A stretch of DNA of 14,256 bases from CAYYJS01 sp964472315 (lineage in GTDB: Bacteria > Verrucomicrobiota > Kiritimatiellia > UBA8416): assembly GCA_964472315.1 (NCBI GenBank), contig CAYYJS010000067.1, positions 1 through 14,256 on the forward strand. Direction: 5' to 3'. Positions 6,339 to 14,052 of this stretch are shown here, in pieces. How positions within the stretch are numbered: the stretch's first letter is position 1; each line of letters begins with the position of its first letter. The notes under the pieces are model-generated. The model saw only the letters and a list, made by a program, of their open reading frames with translations. It searched no databases and was not told the DNA's origin. Made by a program: the position numbers and the translations under genes.

Positions 6339-8456
6339 TCAACACAACGCCCGTTGCACATAGTGTGCCGCCAGCGCCTCGATGCTCGCCTCCACCGTGG
6401 CCTCGTCGGGGACCAGGTCGGCCTCGACCCCGTTATGCCTCAGCGCCGCCAGCGTCGGCTTGCCCATGGCCACGACAAACCGGCCTTCGAGCGATGGCAT
6501 GCCCCACTGGTCCGCATAGGACTCGACCGCGGAAGCGCTGGCGAAGAACACGATGTCGAATGTCGGACGGACCGGATGGGGTATGGGCTCGTTGCGATAG
6601 AGCATGCAATCGTCCACGTCCGCGCCGAACCCGCGCAAGGCGTCCGCCACTGTCGGCCCCGCCTTGTCCGAGCGCAGTCGCAGAATCCTGAGCCCCGGCG
6701 TCACCACCGGTTTGACCGCCGTCAGCAGCGCGTCGGCGCCAAAGCCGGACGCCGGTTCGAGATCGGCCTTCAAGCCCATCCGCCGCAACTCGCGCGACGT
6801 GCCTTCGCCGCATGTGACCAGCTTCGGCACGCGACGCAGATCGGTTGCCGCGGCGGTCAGAAGCTCGCCGAAACAACGGACCGCGGAAGGCGATGTCAGC
6901 ACCACCCAGTCATACGAGGCCAGCCGCTCGATCCGACTCGATGCCTGCGCCGTCGTCCGCATCCGGATCAGCGGACGGCAGACCGGCACGCCGCCGAAGT
7001 CCGCCACCAGACCGGCCGCCTGATCTTGCAGGGCGTCGCTGACGGTCAGGAGGATGCGGCGTCCGTCGAAGGCGCCACCCTTGCGGTAACGGTGGCGGGC
7101 GGCTTCGCCGACGATCAGAATGCCGGGCATGGCGCAGGCGGCCTCCCGGATGCGGGCGGCAATGGTGGAGAGGTCGCCGGACAGCACCCGGCTCTGGTCG
7201 CTCCCCGCTCCGTATACCACGGCGGCGGGCGTGGTCGCGGGTTTGCCCTCCGCCAGCAGTTGTCCGACCACTTCCTCCGCCACGGCCAGCGCCATGAAGA
7301 AGACCAGCGGCAAGTCGCGGCGCGTATCCGCGGTCACGGCGCCCACGGCCCCGCCGGCCTCGCGCGGCGTCATCACGGTGAACCCGCGCGAGACGCCCCG
7401 ACGGGTCAGCAACATGCCGGTGCCCGTCGTGGCCGAGCTCAGACTGGTGACGCCGGGCAGCACGCGGTACGGCAACTCCAAGGCATCCATCGCGTCGATC
7501 TCCTCGGCCAGCCGGCCGAAGATGCCGGGGTCGCCGCCCTTGAGTCGCACGACCCGCGCGCCCTGTCGGGCGTAACGCGTTACCAGGGCGGTGGTTTCGT
7601 CCTGTGACTTTCCGTGAACACCGCACCGTTTGCCGACGTCGAGGCACCGCACGGACGGGGGCAGGCGATCGAGCAACTCGCGCCCGAAGAGCGTATCGTG
7701 CAAGACGATATCGCAACGCCGCAGGGCCTGCAGACTGTCCAGCGTGCAGGCGCCGGCGGCGCCGACCCCCGCCGCCGCGAAGGTCACGGCTTTGACGTAA
7801 AGGCGGCGCAAGCGCAAGAACCAGGCGTCGCCGGCCCGAAAGGTCACGGCCAGAGCGCCCTGGCCTTCGGGGGGCGGGAGGTCCGCCACGGGAATCCACT
7901 CGGCGATGCGCTCCCCGAGGTCCAGGCGGGTCAGGGCCGCCCCCGCCATGACGAGCAAGTCGAACGCTCCCTCATCCAACTGCCTGAGCCGGTCTTCGAT
8001 CGTTCCCCGAACCGGGATCAACCGGGCCGCCGGAAAACGCGTTCGGCAATACGCCTCGCGCCGACCGCTGCTGACGCCGATTCTCCCGTCGGGCGGCATC
8101 CCCGCCATGTCCCGGCCGTGCGGGCGGATCAGGGCGTCCCGCGCATCCTCGCGCCACGGCAGCCAGAACCAGTCCAGCCCCTCGCCGATCGGATCGGGGA
8201 TGTCCTTCGCGCTGTGAACCGCGCAGTGCAGATCCCCCCGGCGCACCGCGTCGTCAAGGTCGCGCGTGAAGAAATCCGCCGGACTGATACGCAGATCCAG
8301 GCATCGATCGCGGTCCCCCGGCGTGGAGCAAGGAATTGCCTCCCAACGGACGTCCGGCAGCAACCGGGCGAAGCGGTCGATGGCGATCCGCGTTTGCAGG
8401 AGCGCCAACCGACTGCCCCGGGTGCCCACTTTCACGATGCGTGTCGCGGGACTCAT
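6339..8456 (-). CDS. fusion: HemC (no domain 3) - CobA - HemD
   Basis: One 705-residue protein for three successive steps: hydroxymethylbilane synthase, uroporphyrinogen-III C-methyltransferase and uroporphyrinogen-III synthase. Residues 1 to about 218 are HemC domains 1-2: VGTRGSRLALLQ, CAVHSAKDIPD with catalytic Asp85, SSGRRE, VPVRG, and PPPEGQGALAV at the domain-2 end. After an about 11-residue linker CobA starts at 222 (VKAVTFAAAGVG) with GKRCGVHGKSQDE, VVRLKGGDPGIFGR (302-315) and PGVTSLSSAT. HemD occupies about 464-705 (DWVVLTSPSAV, FDIVFFASASAV). HemC domain 3, which holds the cofactor cysteine, is missing; the usual GGKGLF loop is SPADFFTRD; and CobA's PGDP is replaced by AAGA. The ATG at 8456 overlaps the previous stop by ATGA. 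Domain identities are sure; full activity of the HemC and CobA parts is uncertain. Confidence 0.93.
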   Translation of the reverse strand: MSPATRIVKVGTRGSRLALLQTRIAIDRFARLLPDVRWEAIPCSTPGDRDRCLDLRISPADFFTRDLDDAVRRGDLHCAVHSAKDIPDPIGEGLDWFWLPWREDARDALIRPHGRDMAGMPPDGRIGVSSGRREAYCRTRFPAARLIPVRGTIEDRLRQLDEGAFDLLVMAGAALTRLDLGERIAEWIPVADLPPPEGQGALAVTFRAGDAWFLRLRRLYVKAVTFAAAGVGAAGACTLDSLQALRRCDIVLHDTLFGRELLDRLPPSVRCLDVGKRCGVHGKSQDETTALVTRYARQGARVVRLKGGDPGIFGRLAEEIDAMDALELPYRVLPGVTSLSSATTGTGMLLTRRGVSRGFTVMTPREAGGAVGAVTADTRRDLPLVFFMALAVAEEVVGQLLAEGKPATTPAAVVYGAGSDQSRVLSGDLSTIAARIREAACAMPGILIVGEAARHRYRKGGAFDGRRILLTVSDALQDQAAGLVADFGGVPVCRPLIRMRTTAQASSRIERLASYDWVVLTSPSAVRCFGELLTAAATDLRRVPKLVTCGEGTSRELRRMGLKADLEPASGFGADALLTAVKPVVTPGLRILRLRSDKAGPTVADALRGFGADVDDCMLYRNEPIPHPVRPTFDIVFFASASAVESYADQWGMPSLEGRFVVAMGKPTLAALRHNGVEADLVPDEATVEASIEALAAHYVQRALC

Positions 8457-8935
8457 GACTGTTCGCCCGCGAGACACGCCGCGAGCCTTTCCTTGATGTC
8501 GCGGGCCCGCCGGCAGGACGCCCCCCCGGTGGATACGGCCACCGTGACGCCGCGCCGCCGGACGATGGCCGGCGTGATGAAATCGCCCGCGCTCCACTGC
8601 GCATCCGCCGCACCGCAGAGGATCCGGCGGCGCCGGCAGGCCTGGAGCACGCGGCGATTGACGTCCCCGTCGTCGGTCGCCGCGAAGACGACGGTTTGCC
8701 CATTGACATCCGCCGCGGCAAAGGGGCGATCGCGGTGCGCGATCCGACCGGCCTTCTTCCGCCGCGCGAGTTCCGGACACAACTCGGGACTGACGACGGT
8801 CACGCGGGCGGCGGCATCCAGCAAATGCCCGACCTTGCGTGCCGCGACGGATCCTCCGCCGACCACGAGGCAGGGCTTGCCCTCCAGCAGAAGGCCGATC
8901 GGCAATATCCTCTTCGGCGGCGCGTCCACTCGCAT
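8453..8935 (-). CDS. precorrin-2 dehydrogenase (SirC / CysG-B type), short form
   Basis: NAD-dependent oxidation of precorrin-2 to sirohydrochlorin. A Rossmann fold opens the protein, with LLLEGKPCLVVGGGSVAARK (residues 15-34). FAATDDGDVNRRV and CGAADAQWSAGDFITPAIV follow, then TVAVSTGGAS (131-140). Asp111 aligns with the catalytic Asp of CysG/Met8p. At 160 residues it lacks most of the C-terminal helical region of the usual about 200-residue proteins; it ends soon after the ARDIKERL helix. In Met8p and CysG this domain also inserts iron, so it might share that role with the CbiK domain encoded just upstream. The start ATG follows the previous stop by one base (TGAGATG), and the stop overlaps the next start. 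Function is well supported; the truncation is noteworthy. Confidence 0.9.
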   Translation of the reverse strand: MRVDAPPKRILPIGLLLEGKPCLVVGGGSVAARKVGHLLDAAARVTVVSPELCPELARRKKAGRIAHRDRPFAAADVNGQTVVFAATDDGDVNRRVLQACRRRRILCGAADAQWSAGDFITPAIVRRRGVTVAVSTGGASCRRARDIKERLAACLAGEQS

Positions 8936-8936
8936 C

Positions 8937-10718
8937 TCAACACTCCAGCGATTTCAGCAAACGGTCAGCCTGTTCCATCCAGACGTTCACGACGTCCTCG
9001 TATTCACCCAACCCCTTGACGACCGTGACCGTCGGGATGCCGGCCTGTTCGAAACGCGACTTCCACGATGTCTCAGCCGGTCCGGCGATGTCGTTCCTGG
9101 CCGTGTAGCCCGCCGCCACCAGGCAGGGAATAAGCCACGCCCTCCTGACGGCGAGTCGTCGGCATTCGTCCAGACTGTCGGCCAGCGACGGACTGCCGAG
9201 CATCATACCGAGAAACAGGCGGGAATCAACCCGGCGGCACGCGGCGGCCGCCGCGGCAAAGCCTGCCGCCCCGTGCGGGTCCGGACTCCCATGGGCCACC
9301 AGCACCACGGCGTCATCCGCCGTCCGCTCCGTCCGCAGTTCATTCAGGATCGTTTCCAGAACGCGGCGCCAAGCCGCTTCGTCCGCGAAAAGGGCGCGGC
9401 CAAGGACCACATGCCGCGCGTGACCGGGCGCCTGCCGGAAAGTCCGGACGGTCTCGTCGAGTTCCCTGTACTCCATGCCCTCCGACAGATGGAGCGAGAC
9501 GACGGCGACATCCGCGATCCCGTCCGCCTGGAGCGCGGAGAGCGCCTGCTCGGGGCTGGCGACCGGAACGTCCGTCCGCGCCAACTTGCGTCGGACGCCG
9601 GCGGAAGTGAACGCCCAGCGGATGGCGACCCCGGGGAAGCGTGCCGCGGCCGTCCGTCCAATGCGATCGAACACGGCGCGGGCTTCCGGGCATGAGGTGC
9701 CGGCAGCGGCGAACAGCAGGGCCCGGCGGGGAGCGAAGAAGACCGGGCTTGTCTTCTTGAACTCGCGTGCCGACCACAGCATCCGGCCGCCGTCGAGTCC
9801 GGCTTCCCGCGCGAGCGCTTCGAACCGCGCGAGCGCTTCCGGGCGGCTTCCGGCATGGAGCATGGCATAGAGGTTGTATGGGAATTCCGCCGCCGCGTGC
9901 CGCTCGTAACAGTGGGTCACATGCGGACTCCGCGCCAGGACGGCGCCGGCCGCCGCGACCGCCGCCGGAGCGACGTTCCATACGCACATGCTGTTGGCCG
10001 TAAAGCCCATTTCCTGGTGGCGCACCACGAGCCCAAGGCGTCGGATGATCCCACGTTCCCGCCAGCGCGTCAGGAGTGCCAGCAGATCGGCGGCGTCGCA
10101 ACCGAGCGTCCGCGCCGCGTCCCCGAAGGGCTCCGGTCCCAGAGGCAAGTTGCCCTGGAGGTGGCGGACGACCTGCCGTTCGTGTTCGCTCAAGGGCGTG
10201 ACGTCTTCGTCGTCGGAAGGTTGCGGCCCCGGATCCGTTCCGGCGTGGTGGACGCTTCCGGGGGTGGCCCCGAACACCGCCTCGATCTTGAACCGGCGGA
10301 CCGCGGGCAGGTTCAGCAGCGCATACGGTGCGACGGCGTCGGCCGTTCGCGCCACCTCGGCGGCGAGGTCTTCCGTCGGCGCCGTCAGGGTGAACCAGAG
10401 ATTCGGGCGGCCTTCCCGCGCATAGCAGTGCGTGATACCCGGATGCGGTGTCAGTCGACTCGCCGCCGTCTCCAGTTCTCCAGCCGGGATGTCCGCCGCG
10501 CAGAGGGTGCTGGCGTAGCCGAGACGATGCGAGTCGAAGACGGCCCCGAAGCGCCGTGCCACGCCCGACGCAAACCATGCCCGGATGCGGTCCAGGATGT
10601 CCGCTTCCGTCAGACCGAACTCGCGCGCGATCGACGCAAACGGACGTTCCACGATCGGCACTCCCTGTTGGAGGGCGACCAGGAGGGCGCCGCCGGATAG
10701 TTTCGAGATCGCGTTCAT
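8937..10718 (-). CDS. fusion: siroheme decarboxylase AhbA-AhbB plus CbiK-type chelatase
   Basis: A 593-residue protein joining both subunits of siroheme decarboxylase to a sirohydrochlorin chelatase. Residues about 10-150 are AhbA-like: an Lrp/AsnC-type helix-turn-helix (FASIAREFGLTEADILDRIR), VARRFGAVFDSHRLGY, then ITHCYAREGRPNLWFTLTA. Residues about 173-325 are AhbB-like (GIIRRLGLVVRHQEMGF, VTHCYERHAAAEFPYNLYAM). Residues 331-593 resemble CbiK: ALLFAAAGTSCPEA, WAFTSAGVRRKL, SLHLSEGMEYREL, VLVAHGS and NDIAGPAETSWKSRFEQAGI. It should insert iron into sirohydrochlorin and then remove two acetate carboxyls to give 12,18-didecarboxysiroheme. His476 matches one metal ligand of Salmonella CbiK, but the second (His207) is Thr539. 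The ATG at 10718 overlaps the ahbD stop (ATGA). A NirDL-type heme d1 role is less likely given AhbC and AhbD alongside. Confidence 0.9.
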   Translation of the reverse strand: MNAISKLSGGALLVALQQGVPIVERPFASIAREFGLTEADILDRIRAWFASGVARRFGAVFDSHRLGYASTLCAADIPAGELETAASRLTPHPGITHCYAREGRPNLWFTLTAPTEDLAAEVARTADAVAPYALLNLPAVRRFKIEAVFGATPGSVHHAGTDPGPQPSDDEDVTPLSEHERQVVRHLQGNLPLGPEPFGDAARTLGCDAADLLALLTRWRERGIIRRLGLVVRHQEMGFTANSMCVWNVAPAAVAAAGAVLARSPHVTHCYERHAAAEFPYNLYAMLHAGSRPEALARFEALAREAGLDGGRMLWSAREFKKTSPVFFAPRRALLFAAAGTSCPEARAVFDRIGRTAAARFPGVAIRWAFTSAGVRRKLARTDVPVASPEQALSALQADGIADVAVVSLHLSEGMEYRELDETVRTFRQAPGHARHVVLGRALFADEAAWRRVLETILNELRTERTADDAVVLVAHGSPDPHGAAGFAAAAAACRRVDSRLFLGMMLGSPSLADSLDECRRLAVRRAWLIPCLVAAGYTARNDIAGPAETSWKSRFEQAGIPTVTVVKGLGEYEDVVNVWMEQADRLLKSLEC

Positions 10719-11770
10719 ACGTATGTCGGTTGGTAGGCGCAATCCGGATCGGCGGCCAGGAAGTTGCCTGTCGCGGCATAGGCCCGGGCGCGGCAGCCCG
10801 CGCAGAGGGTGCGGTAGCCGCAGGCGCCGCATGTGCCCTCCAGGCGGGCGGGATCGCGCAGGGCGGCAAACACCGGCGCGTCGCGCCAGATGTCGCCGAA
10901 CGGCCGCTCGCGAACGTTGCCGACCCGCAGCGGCAGGTATCCGCAGGGCTGGACGTCGCCCGTGCGCGAGATGAAGCACACCGCCGATCCCGCCAGGCAT
11001 CCCCGTGTCATCGCCTGCATGCCGTCCCGCGCGTCGCCCGCCGATGGCGCGTTCGTCCGGGATGCCTCCCGCGCGATCCGGTAGTACTGCGGAGCGCAAG
11101 TCGCCTTGATGTGGATGCGGTCGCGCAGTTCGATGGACTTCGCGAACAACCACCGCAGGAACGCCTCCAGTTCGTCCGGCGCGAGCCGCGCGTCGTCGCC
11201 GAGCTCCGCGCCGCAGCCCACCGGAACCAACGCGAAGACATGGAAGGCATCCGCCTTGCGGTCCAGAAGCAGCTTCAGCAGGGCGTCGACTTCGGTGACA
11301 TTGTGTCTGGCCACGGTGACATTCGCCTGTAGCGAAGCTCCCGCGCGCGCCAGCGCGTCGTAGCCCCGCAGCGTGGCGTCGAAACTGCCCGCGACGCCCC
11401 GGAACCGGTCGTGGGTTGCCGCCGCGGCGCCATCCAGGCTGACGCTCACGCGACGGATGCCGGACCGGACGATCCGACGCGCCATGTCGTCATCGACCGC
11501 CGTGCCGTTGGTTGCCAGCGCGACGCGGCTGAACAGTCCCGTGCAGGCATCGGCGATCTCGAAAAAGTCCTTCCGGATCAGCGGCTCCCCGCCGGTCAGA
11601 ATCAGGATCGGATCGCCCGTCGCCCGAATGTCCCGCGCCGCGGCGAGAATCTCGGCGGTGGACAGCTCGCCGTCGGCGGCCTCGGCCTGGGCCTCGGCCC
11701 GGCAATGGCGGCATTTCAGATTGCAGCGTGCGGTCAGTTCCCAAAACACGAGACGGAGGGTATCCTTCAT
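10715..11770 (-). CDS. ahbD: radical SAM heme synthase AhbD
   Basis: The last step of the siroheme route: oxidative decarboxylation of two propionates of iron-coproporphyrin III to the vinyls of heme b, without oxygen. The 351-residue protein opens MKDTLRLVFWELTARCNLKC, with the radical SAM cluster cysteines at 16, 20 and 23 (CxxxCxxC) and the SAM-binding TGGEPLIRKDFF. A SPASM-like C-terminal region has Cys314, 317, 323, 326 and 344 plus further cysteines in RGCLAGSAVCF and VQPCGYLPLRVGN, enough for an auxiliary [4Fe-4S] cluster. The CxxCxxxxxCxxCRARAY ending is typical of AhbD. The start is the ATG at 11770, overlapping the ahbC stop as ATGA. Other radical SAM/SPASM enzymes look alike, but operon context makes AhbD the best call. 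Confidence 0.9.
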   Translation of the reverse strand: MKDTLRLVFWELTARCNLKCRHCRAEAQAEAADGELSTAEILAAARDIRATGDPILILTGGEPLIRKDFFEIADACTGLFSRVALATNGTAVDDDMARRIVRSGIRRVSVSLDGAAAATHDRFRGVAGSFDATLRGYDALARAGASLQANVTVARHNVTEVDALLKLLLDRKADAFHVFALVPVGCGAELGDDARLAPDELEAFLRWLFAKSIELRDRIHIKATCAPQYYRIAREASRTNAPSAGDARDGMQAMTRGCLAGSAVCFISRTGDVQPCGYLPLRVGNVRERPFGDIWRDAPVFAALRDPARLEGTCGACGYRTLCAGCRARAYAATGNFLAADPDCAYQPTYV

Positions 11771-12951
11771 TGCGCGATCTCCGCGTCGGTGAGGTAACAG
11801 TCCGGTTCGGCGGCCCAGAGATCGCCGGTGACCGCCTCGGCGCGGACCCGGAAGTTGCCGTTGCAGATGTCCAGCCACCGGCAGGCGGCGCAGCGTCCCT
11901 TCAGATACGGCTTGCGGTCGCGGAGTCTGGCCAGGAGCGGTTCCGACGGATCGGTCCAGATGGCGCTGAAAGGACGCCGGCGCACATTGCCGAGCATGGC
12001 GTGACGCCAGAACTGATCCGGATGTACGGCGCCGTCCCAGCTCACGCAGCCGATGCCCTGGCCGCTGCCGTTGCCGCCGTTCATCTTCAGCAGCGAAAGT
12101 GCCTGCGCGGCGCGTTCCGGATTCTCTTTCAGGAGTCGCAGGTAGACGTAAGGTCCGTCGGCATGATTGTCCACGGTCAGAACTTCCACGGCCTTGCCGG
12201 CGGCATGCAAGGCTTTGGTGCGCTTCAAAACGAGATCGACGACGTTCCGGGTTTCCGCATGCGACAGACGGCTGTCCGCCGGCATCCGGTCGGCGCGTCC
12301 GGCATACACCAGATGATAAAGACAGACGCGCGGGATCGCCTCCGCTTCCACCAGATCGAATATCCCGTCGACATCCCGGACATTCGACCGCGTCATGGTG
12401 AAGCGCAGCCCGACCTTGACGCCGGCGTTCCGGCAGTTCCGCAAGCCGGCGAGGGCCTTCTGAAACGCGCCCCGGGCGCCCCGGAAGCGATCGTTGGTGT
12501 CTTCCAACCCGTCCAGGCTGATGCCGACATAGGAAAGAGCCGCTTCCTTCAACCGGCCGGCCAGCACGGGGGTGATCAGCGTCCCGTTGGTGGAGACCAC
12601 GGCCCGCATGCCCCGGGCGGTGGCATGCCGGATCAGATCGAACACATCCGGCCGCATCAGCGGTTCGCCGCCGGAGAACAGGACGACGGGGACGCCGAAA
12701 TCCGCGAGATCGTCGAGCAGCGCGCGGCCCTCCTCGGACGAGAGCTCGCCGGCGTAGTCCAGATCCCGGGACCGGGAGTAGCAGTGAACGCAGCGCAGAT
12801 TGCAGCGACGTCCCACATTCCAGACGACCACCGGCTTCTTGTCGGCGGAAAACTGGAGCAGGTGCGCGGGAAGGTCACGCGACCGGCGACCGTAGCGGAG
12901 CGGGTCCGAGGCCTCAACCGTGCCGCAGTAGAGTTTGGAGATCCCGATCAC
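11767..12951 (-). CDS. ahbC: 12,18-didecarboxysiroheme deacetylase AhbC (radical SAM)
   Basis: Removes the two remaining acetate groups of didecarboxysiroheme to give iron-coproporphyrin III. The 394-residue protein starts MIGISKLYCGTVEASDPLRY and continues LLQFSADKKPVVVWN, the family's characteristic N-terminus. Radical SAM cysteines are 50, 54 and 57 (RRCNLRCVHCYS), and the SAM-binding GGEPLMRPDVF follows. A C-terminal cluster region has Cys354, 357, 363 and 385 (RCAACRWLDICNGN ... PDCY). The start is a GTG at 12951 that overlaps the hemA stop as GTGA. An upstream in-frame ATG at 13020 would add a non-conserved tail inside hemA. NirJ of heme d1 synthesis is a close relative, but no other nir gene is seen here. 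Confidence 0.93.
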   Translation of the reverse strand: MIGISKLYCGTVEASDPLRYGRRSRDLPAHLLQFSADKKPVVVWNVGRRCNLRCVHCYSRSRDLDYAGELSSEEGRALLDDLADFGVPVVLFSGGEPLMRPDVFDLIRHATARGMRAVVSTNGTLITPVLAGRLKEAALSYVGISLDGLEDTNDRFRGARGAFQKALAGLRNCRNAGVKVGLRFTMTRSNVRDVDGIFDLVEAEAIPRVCLYHLVYAGRADRMPADSRLSHAETRNVVDLVLKRTKALHAAGKAVEVLTVDNHADGPYVYLRLLKENPERAAQALSLLKMNGGNGSGQGIGCVSWDGAVHPDQFWRHAMLGNVRRRPFSAIWTDPSEPLLARLRDRKPYLKGRCAACRWLDICNGNFRVRAEAVTGDLWAAEPDCYLTDAEIAQ

Positions 12952-13985
12952 GCGCGTGGCTCCGTCGGGCAAGTCCGAACGAATCGTTTGCCGCGCAGTT
13001 CGTCTTCGACCACCCGCCATGCCTGCTCGACGGCCGCATGGCGTTTGGACAGGTTCTCGGCCGCGACGCGCTGAAGGTCGTCGATCGTACAGACATGCAC
13101 ATTCGCGATCCCGGCCGCCCGCGGGTCGATATCGCGCGGGACGGCGATATCGATCAGGAGCAGCGGGCGACCCTGGCGCAGCGCCATCGCGCGGTTTACG
13201 GCATCGGTGCCGATGACCAGGTGCGGCGCGCTCGTGGAACTGATCACGATGTCGGCCTGGGACAGGTAGTTGTCGAGCAACTCGAAGCGATGGGCCTGGC
13301 CACCGCAGCGCCGCGCCAGGGCCTCGCCGTGGTGGTGCGAACGGTTGAGCACGAGGACATCCTCGATGCCCCGGTCCACCAGGTTCTTGAGCGCCTGCTC
13401 GGCGGTTTCCCCGGCGCCGACGATCATGGCGGTCTTGCGCTTCAGATCATGGAAGACCGTCTCGGCGAATTCCACGGCCAGCGAGCTGACGGATACGCGT
13501 CCCCGGCAGATGTCGGTTTCGGTATGGACCCGCTTCGCCGTCCGGAAGGCGTTTTGGAACAGGGCCGACAACGCGTTGCCGGCGGTCCCGGCTTCCTCGG
13601 CCAGCGCCCAGGCCTGCTTGACCTGACCCAGTATTTCGGTCTCGCCGACGACCATCGCATCGAGGCTGGAAGCGACGGCGAACAGATGCTTGGCTGCCTC
13701 CACGTCCCGTTTGACGTAGAAAAGCGGCGCCAGTTCCGTGACCTGCTCGCGAGTCGCGTCGGGCAGGAGGGCTTCCACCAATCGGTCCTTGTGGAGCGTC
13801 ACATCGACGCCGGCCGCGTAGAGTTCGGTGCGGTTGCATGTCGAAATCAGCGCCCATTCGGTTTCGGGGAACCCGGCGGCCATCCGGTTCAGCAACGCGG
13901 GCACGCCCGCGGCGCGTACGGCCACCCGTTCCCTCTGCGCGACGGGGGCGGTCCGATGACTGATGCCAACCAATGAAACGGTCAT
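12948..13985 (-). CDS. hemA: glutamyl-tRNA reductase, short form
   Basis: NADPH-dependent reduction of glutamyl-tRNA(Glu) to glutamate-1-semialdehyde, the first committed step; it passes the unstable product to HemL. The N-terminus SLVGISHRTAPVAQRE and the catalytic Cys50 in ALISTCNRTELYAAG are clear, as is His100 in AAKHLFAVASSLDAMVVGET. The NADPH-binding loop is IVGAGETAEQALKNL (188-202). The protein is 345 residues against about 420 in most bacteria. It ends after AVEQAWRVVEDELRGKRF, so most of the C-terminal dimerisation domain is missing. Chlamydial HemA is, as I recall, similarly short. No good ribosome binding site precedes the ATG at 13985. First gene of the operon; its stop overlaps ahbC by GTGA. 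Confidence 0.96.
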   Translation of the reverse strand: MTVSLVGISHRTAPVAQRERVAVRAAGVPALLNRMAAGFPETEWALISTCNRTELYAAGVDVTLHKDRLVEALLPDATREQVTELAPLFYVKRDVEAAKHLFAVASSLDAMVVGETEILGQVKQAWALAEEAGTAGNALSALFQNAFRTAKRVHTETDICRGRVSVSSLAVEFAETVFHDLKRKTAMIVGAGETAEQALKNLVDRGIEDVLVLNRSHHHGEALARRCGGQAHRFELLDNYLSQADIVISSTSAPHLVIGTDAVNRAMALRQGRPLLLIDIAVPRDIDPRAAGIANVHVCTIDDLQRVAAENLSKRHAAVEQAWRVVEDELRGKRFVRTCPTEPRA

Positions 13986-14052
13986 AGCGTGCCGAGGGTT
14001 CGCGAGTTGCCTGAAAATCGTCCGCGTTGTCCGTTACGATTACTGCCTTCGA

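Noticed and set aside
5934..7607. 557-codon plus-strand open frame, and 7614-9695 with 693 codons
   Set aside because: Both lie opposite hemB, hemC-cobA-hemD, the dehydrogenase and the AhbAB fusion, whose motifs are unmistakable; the plus-strand products are Arg/His/Gln-rich shadows.
8457..8780. Upstream extension of the HemC-CobA-HemD frame to 8780
   Set aside because: Added residues are an Arg-rich shadow of the dehydrogenase gene; HemC begins at the ATG at 8456.
10716..11153. Upstream extension of the AhbAB-CbiK frame to 11153
   Set aside because: The added residues lie inside ahbD out of frame and do not resemble AhbA; the ATG at 10718 forms the same ATGA overlap seen elsewhere in the operon.
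10715..13020. Heme d1 synthesis (NirJ, NirDL) instead of heme b
   Set aside because: Two distinct radical SAM proteins match AhbC and AhbD better, and no nirS, nirF, nirN or nirE-like gene is in the window.
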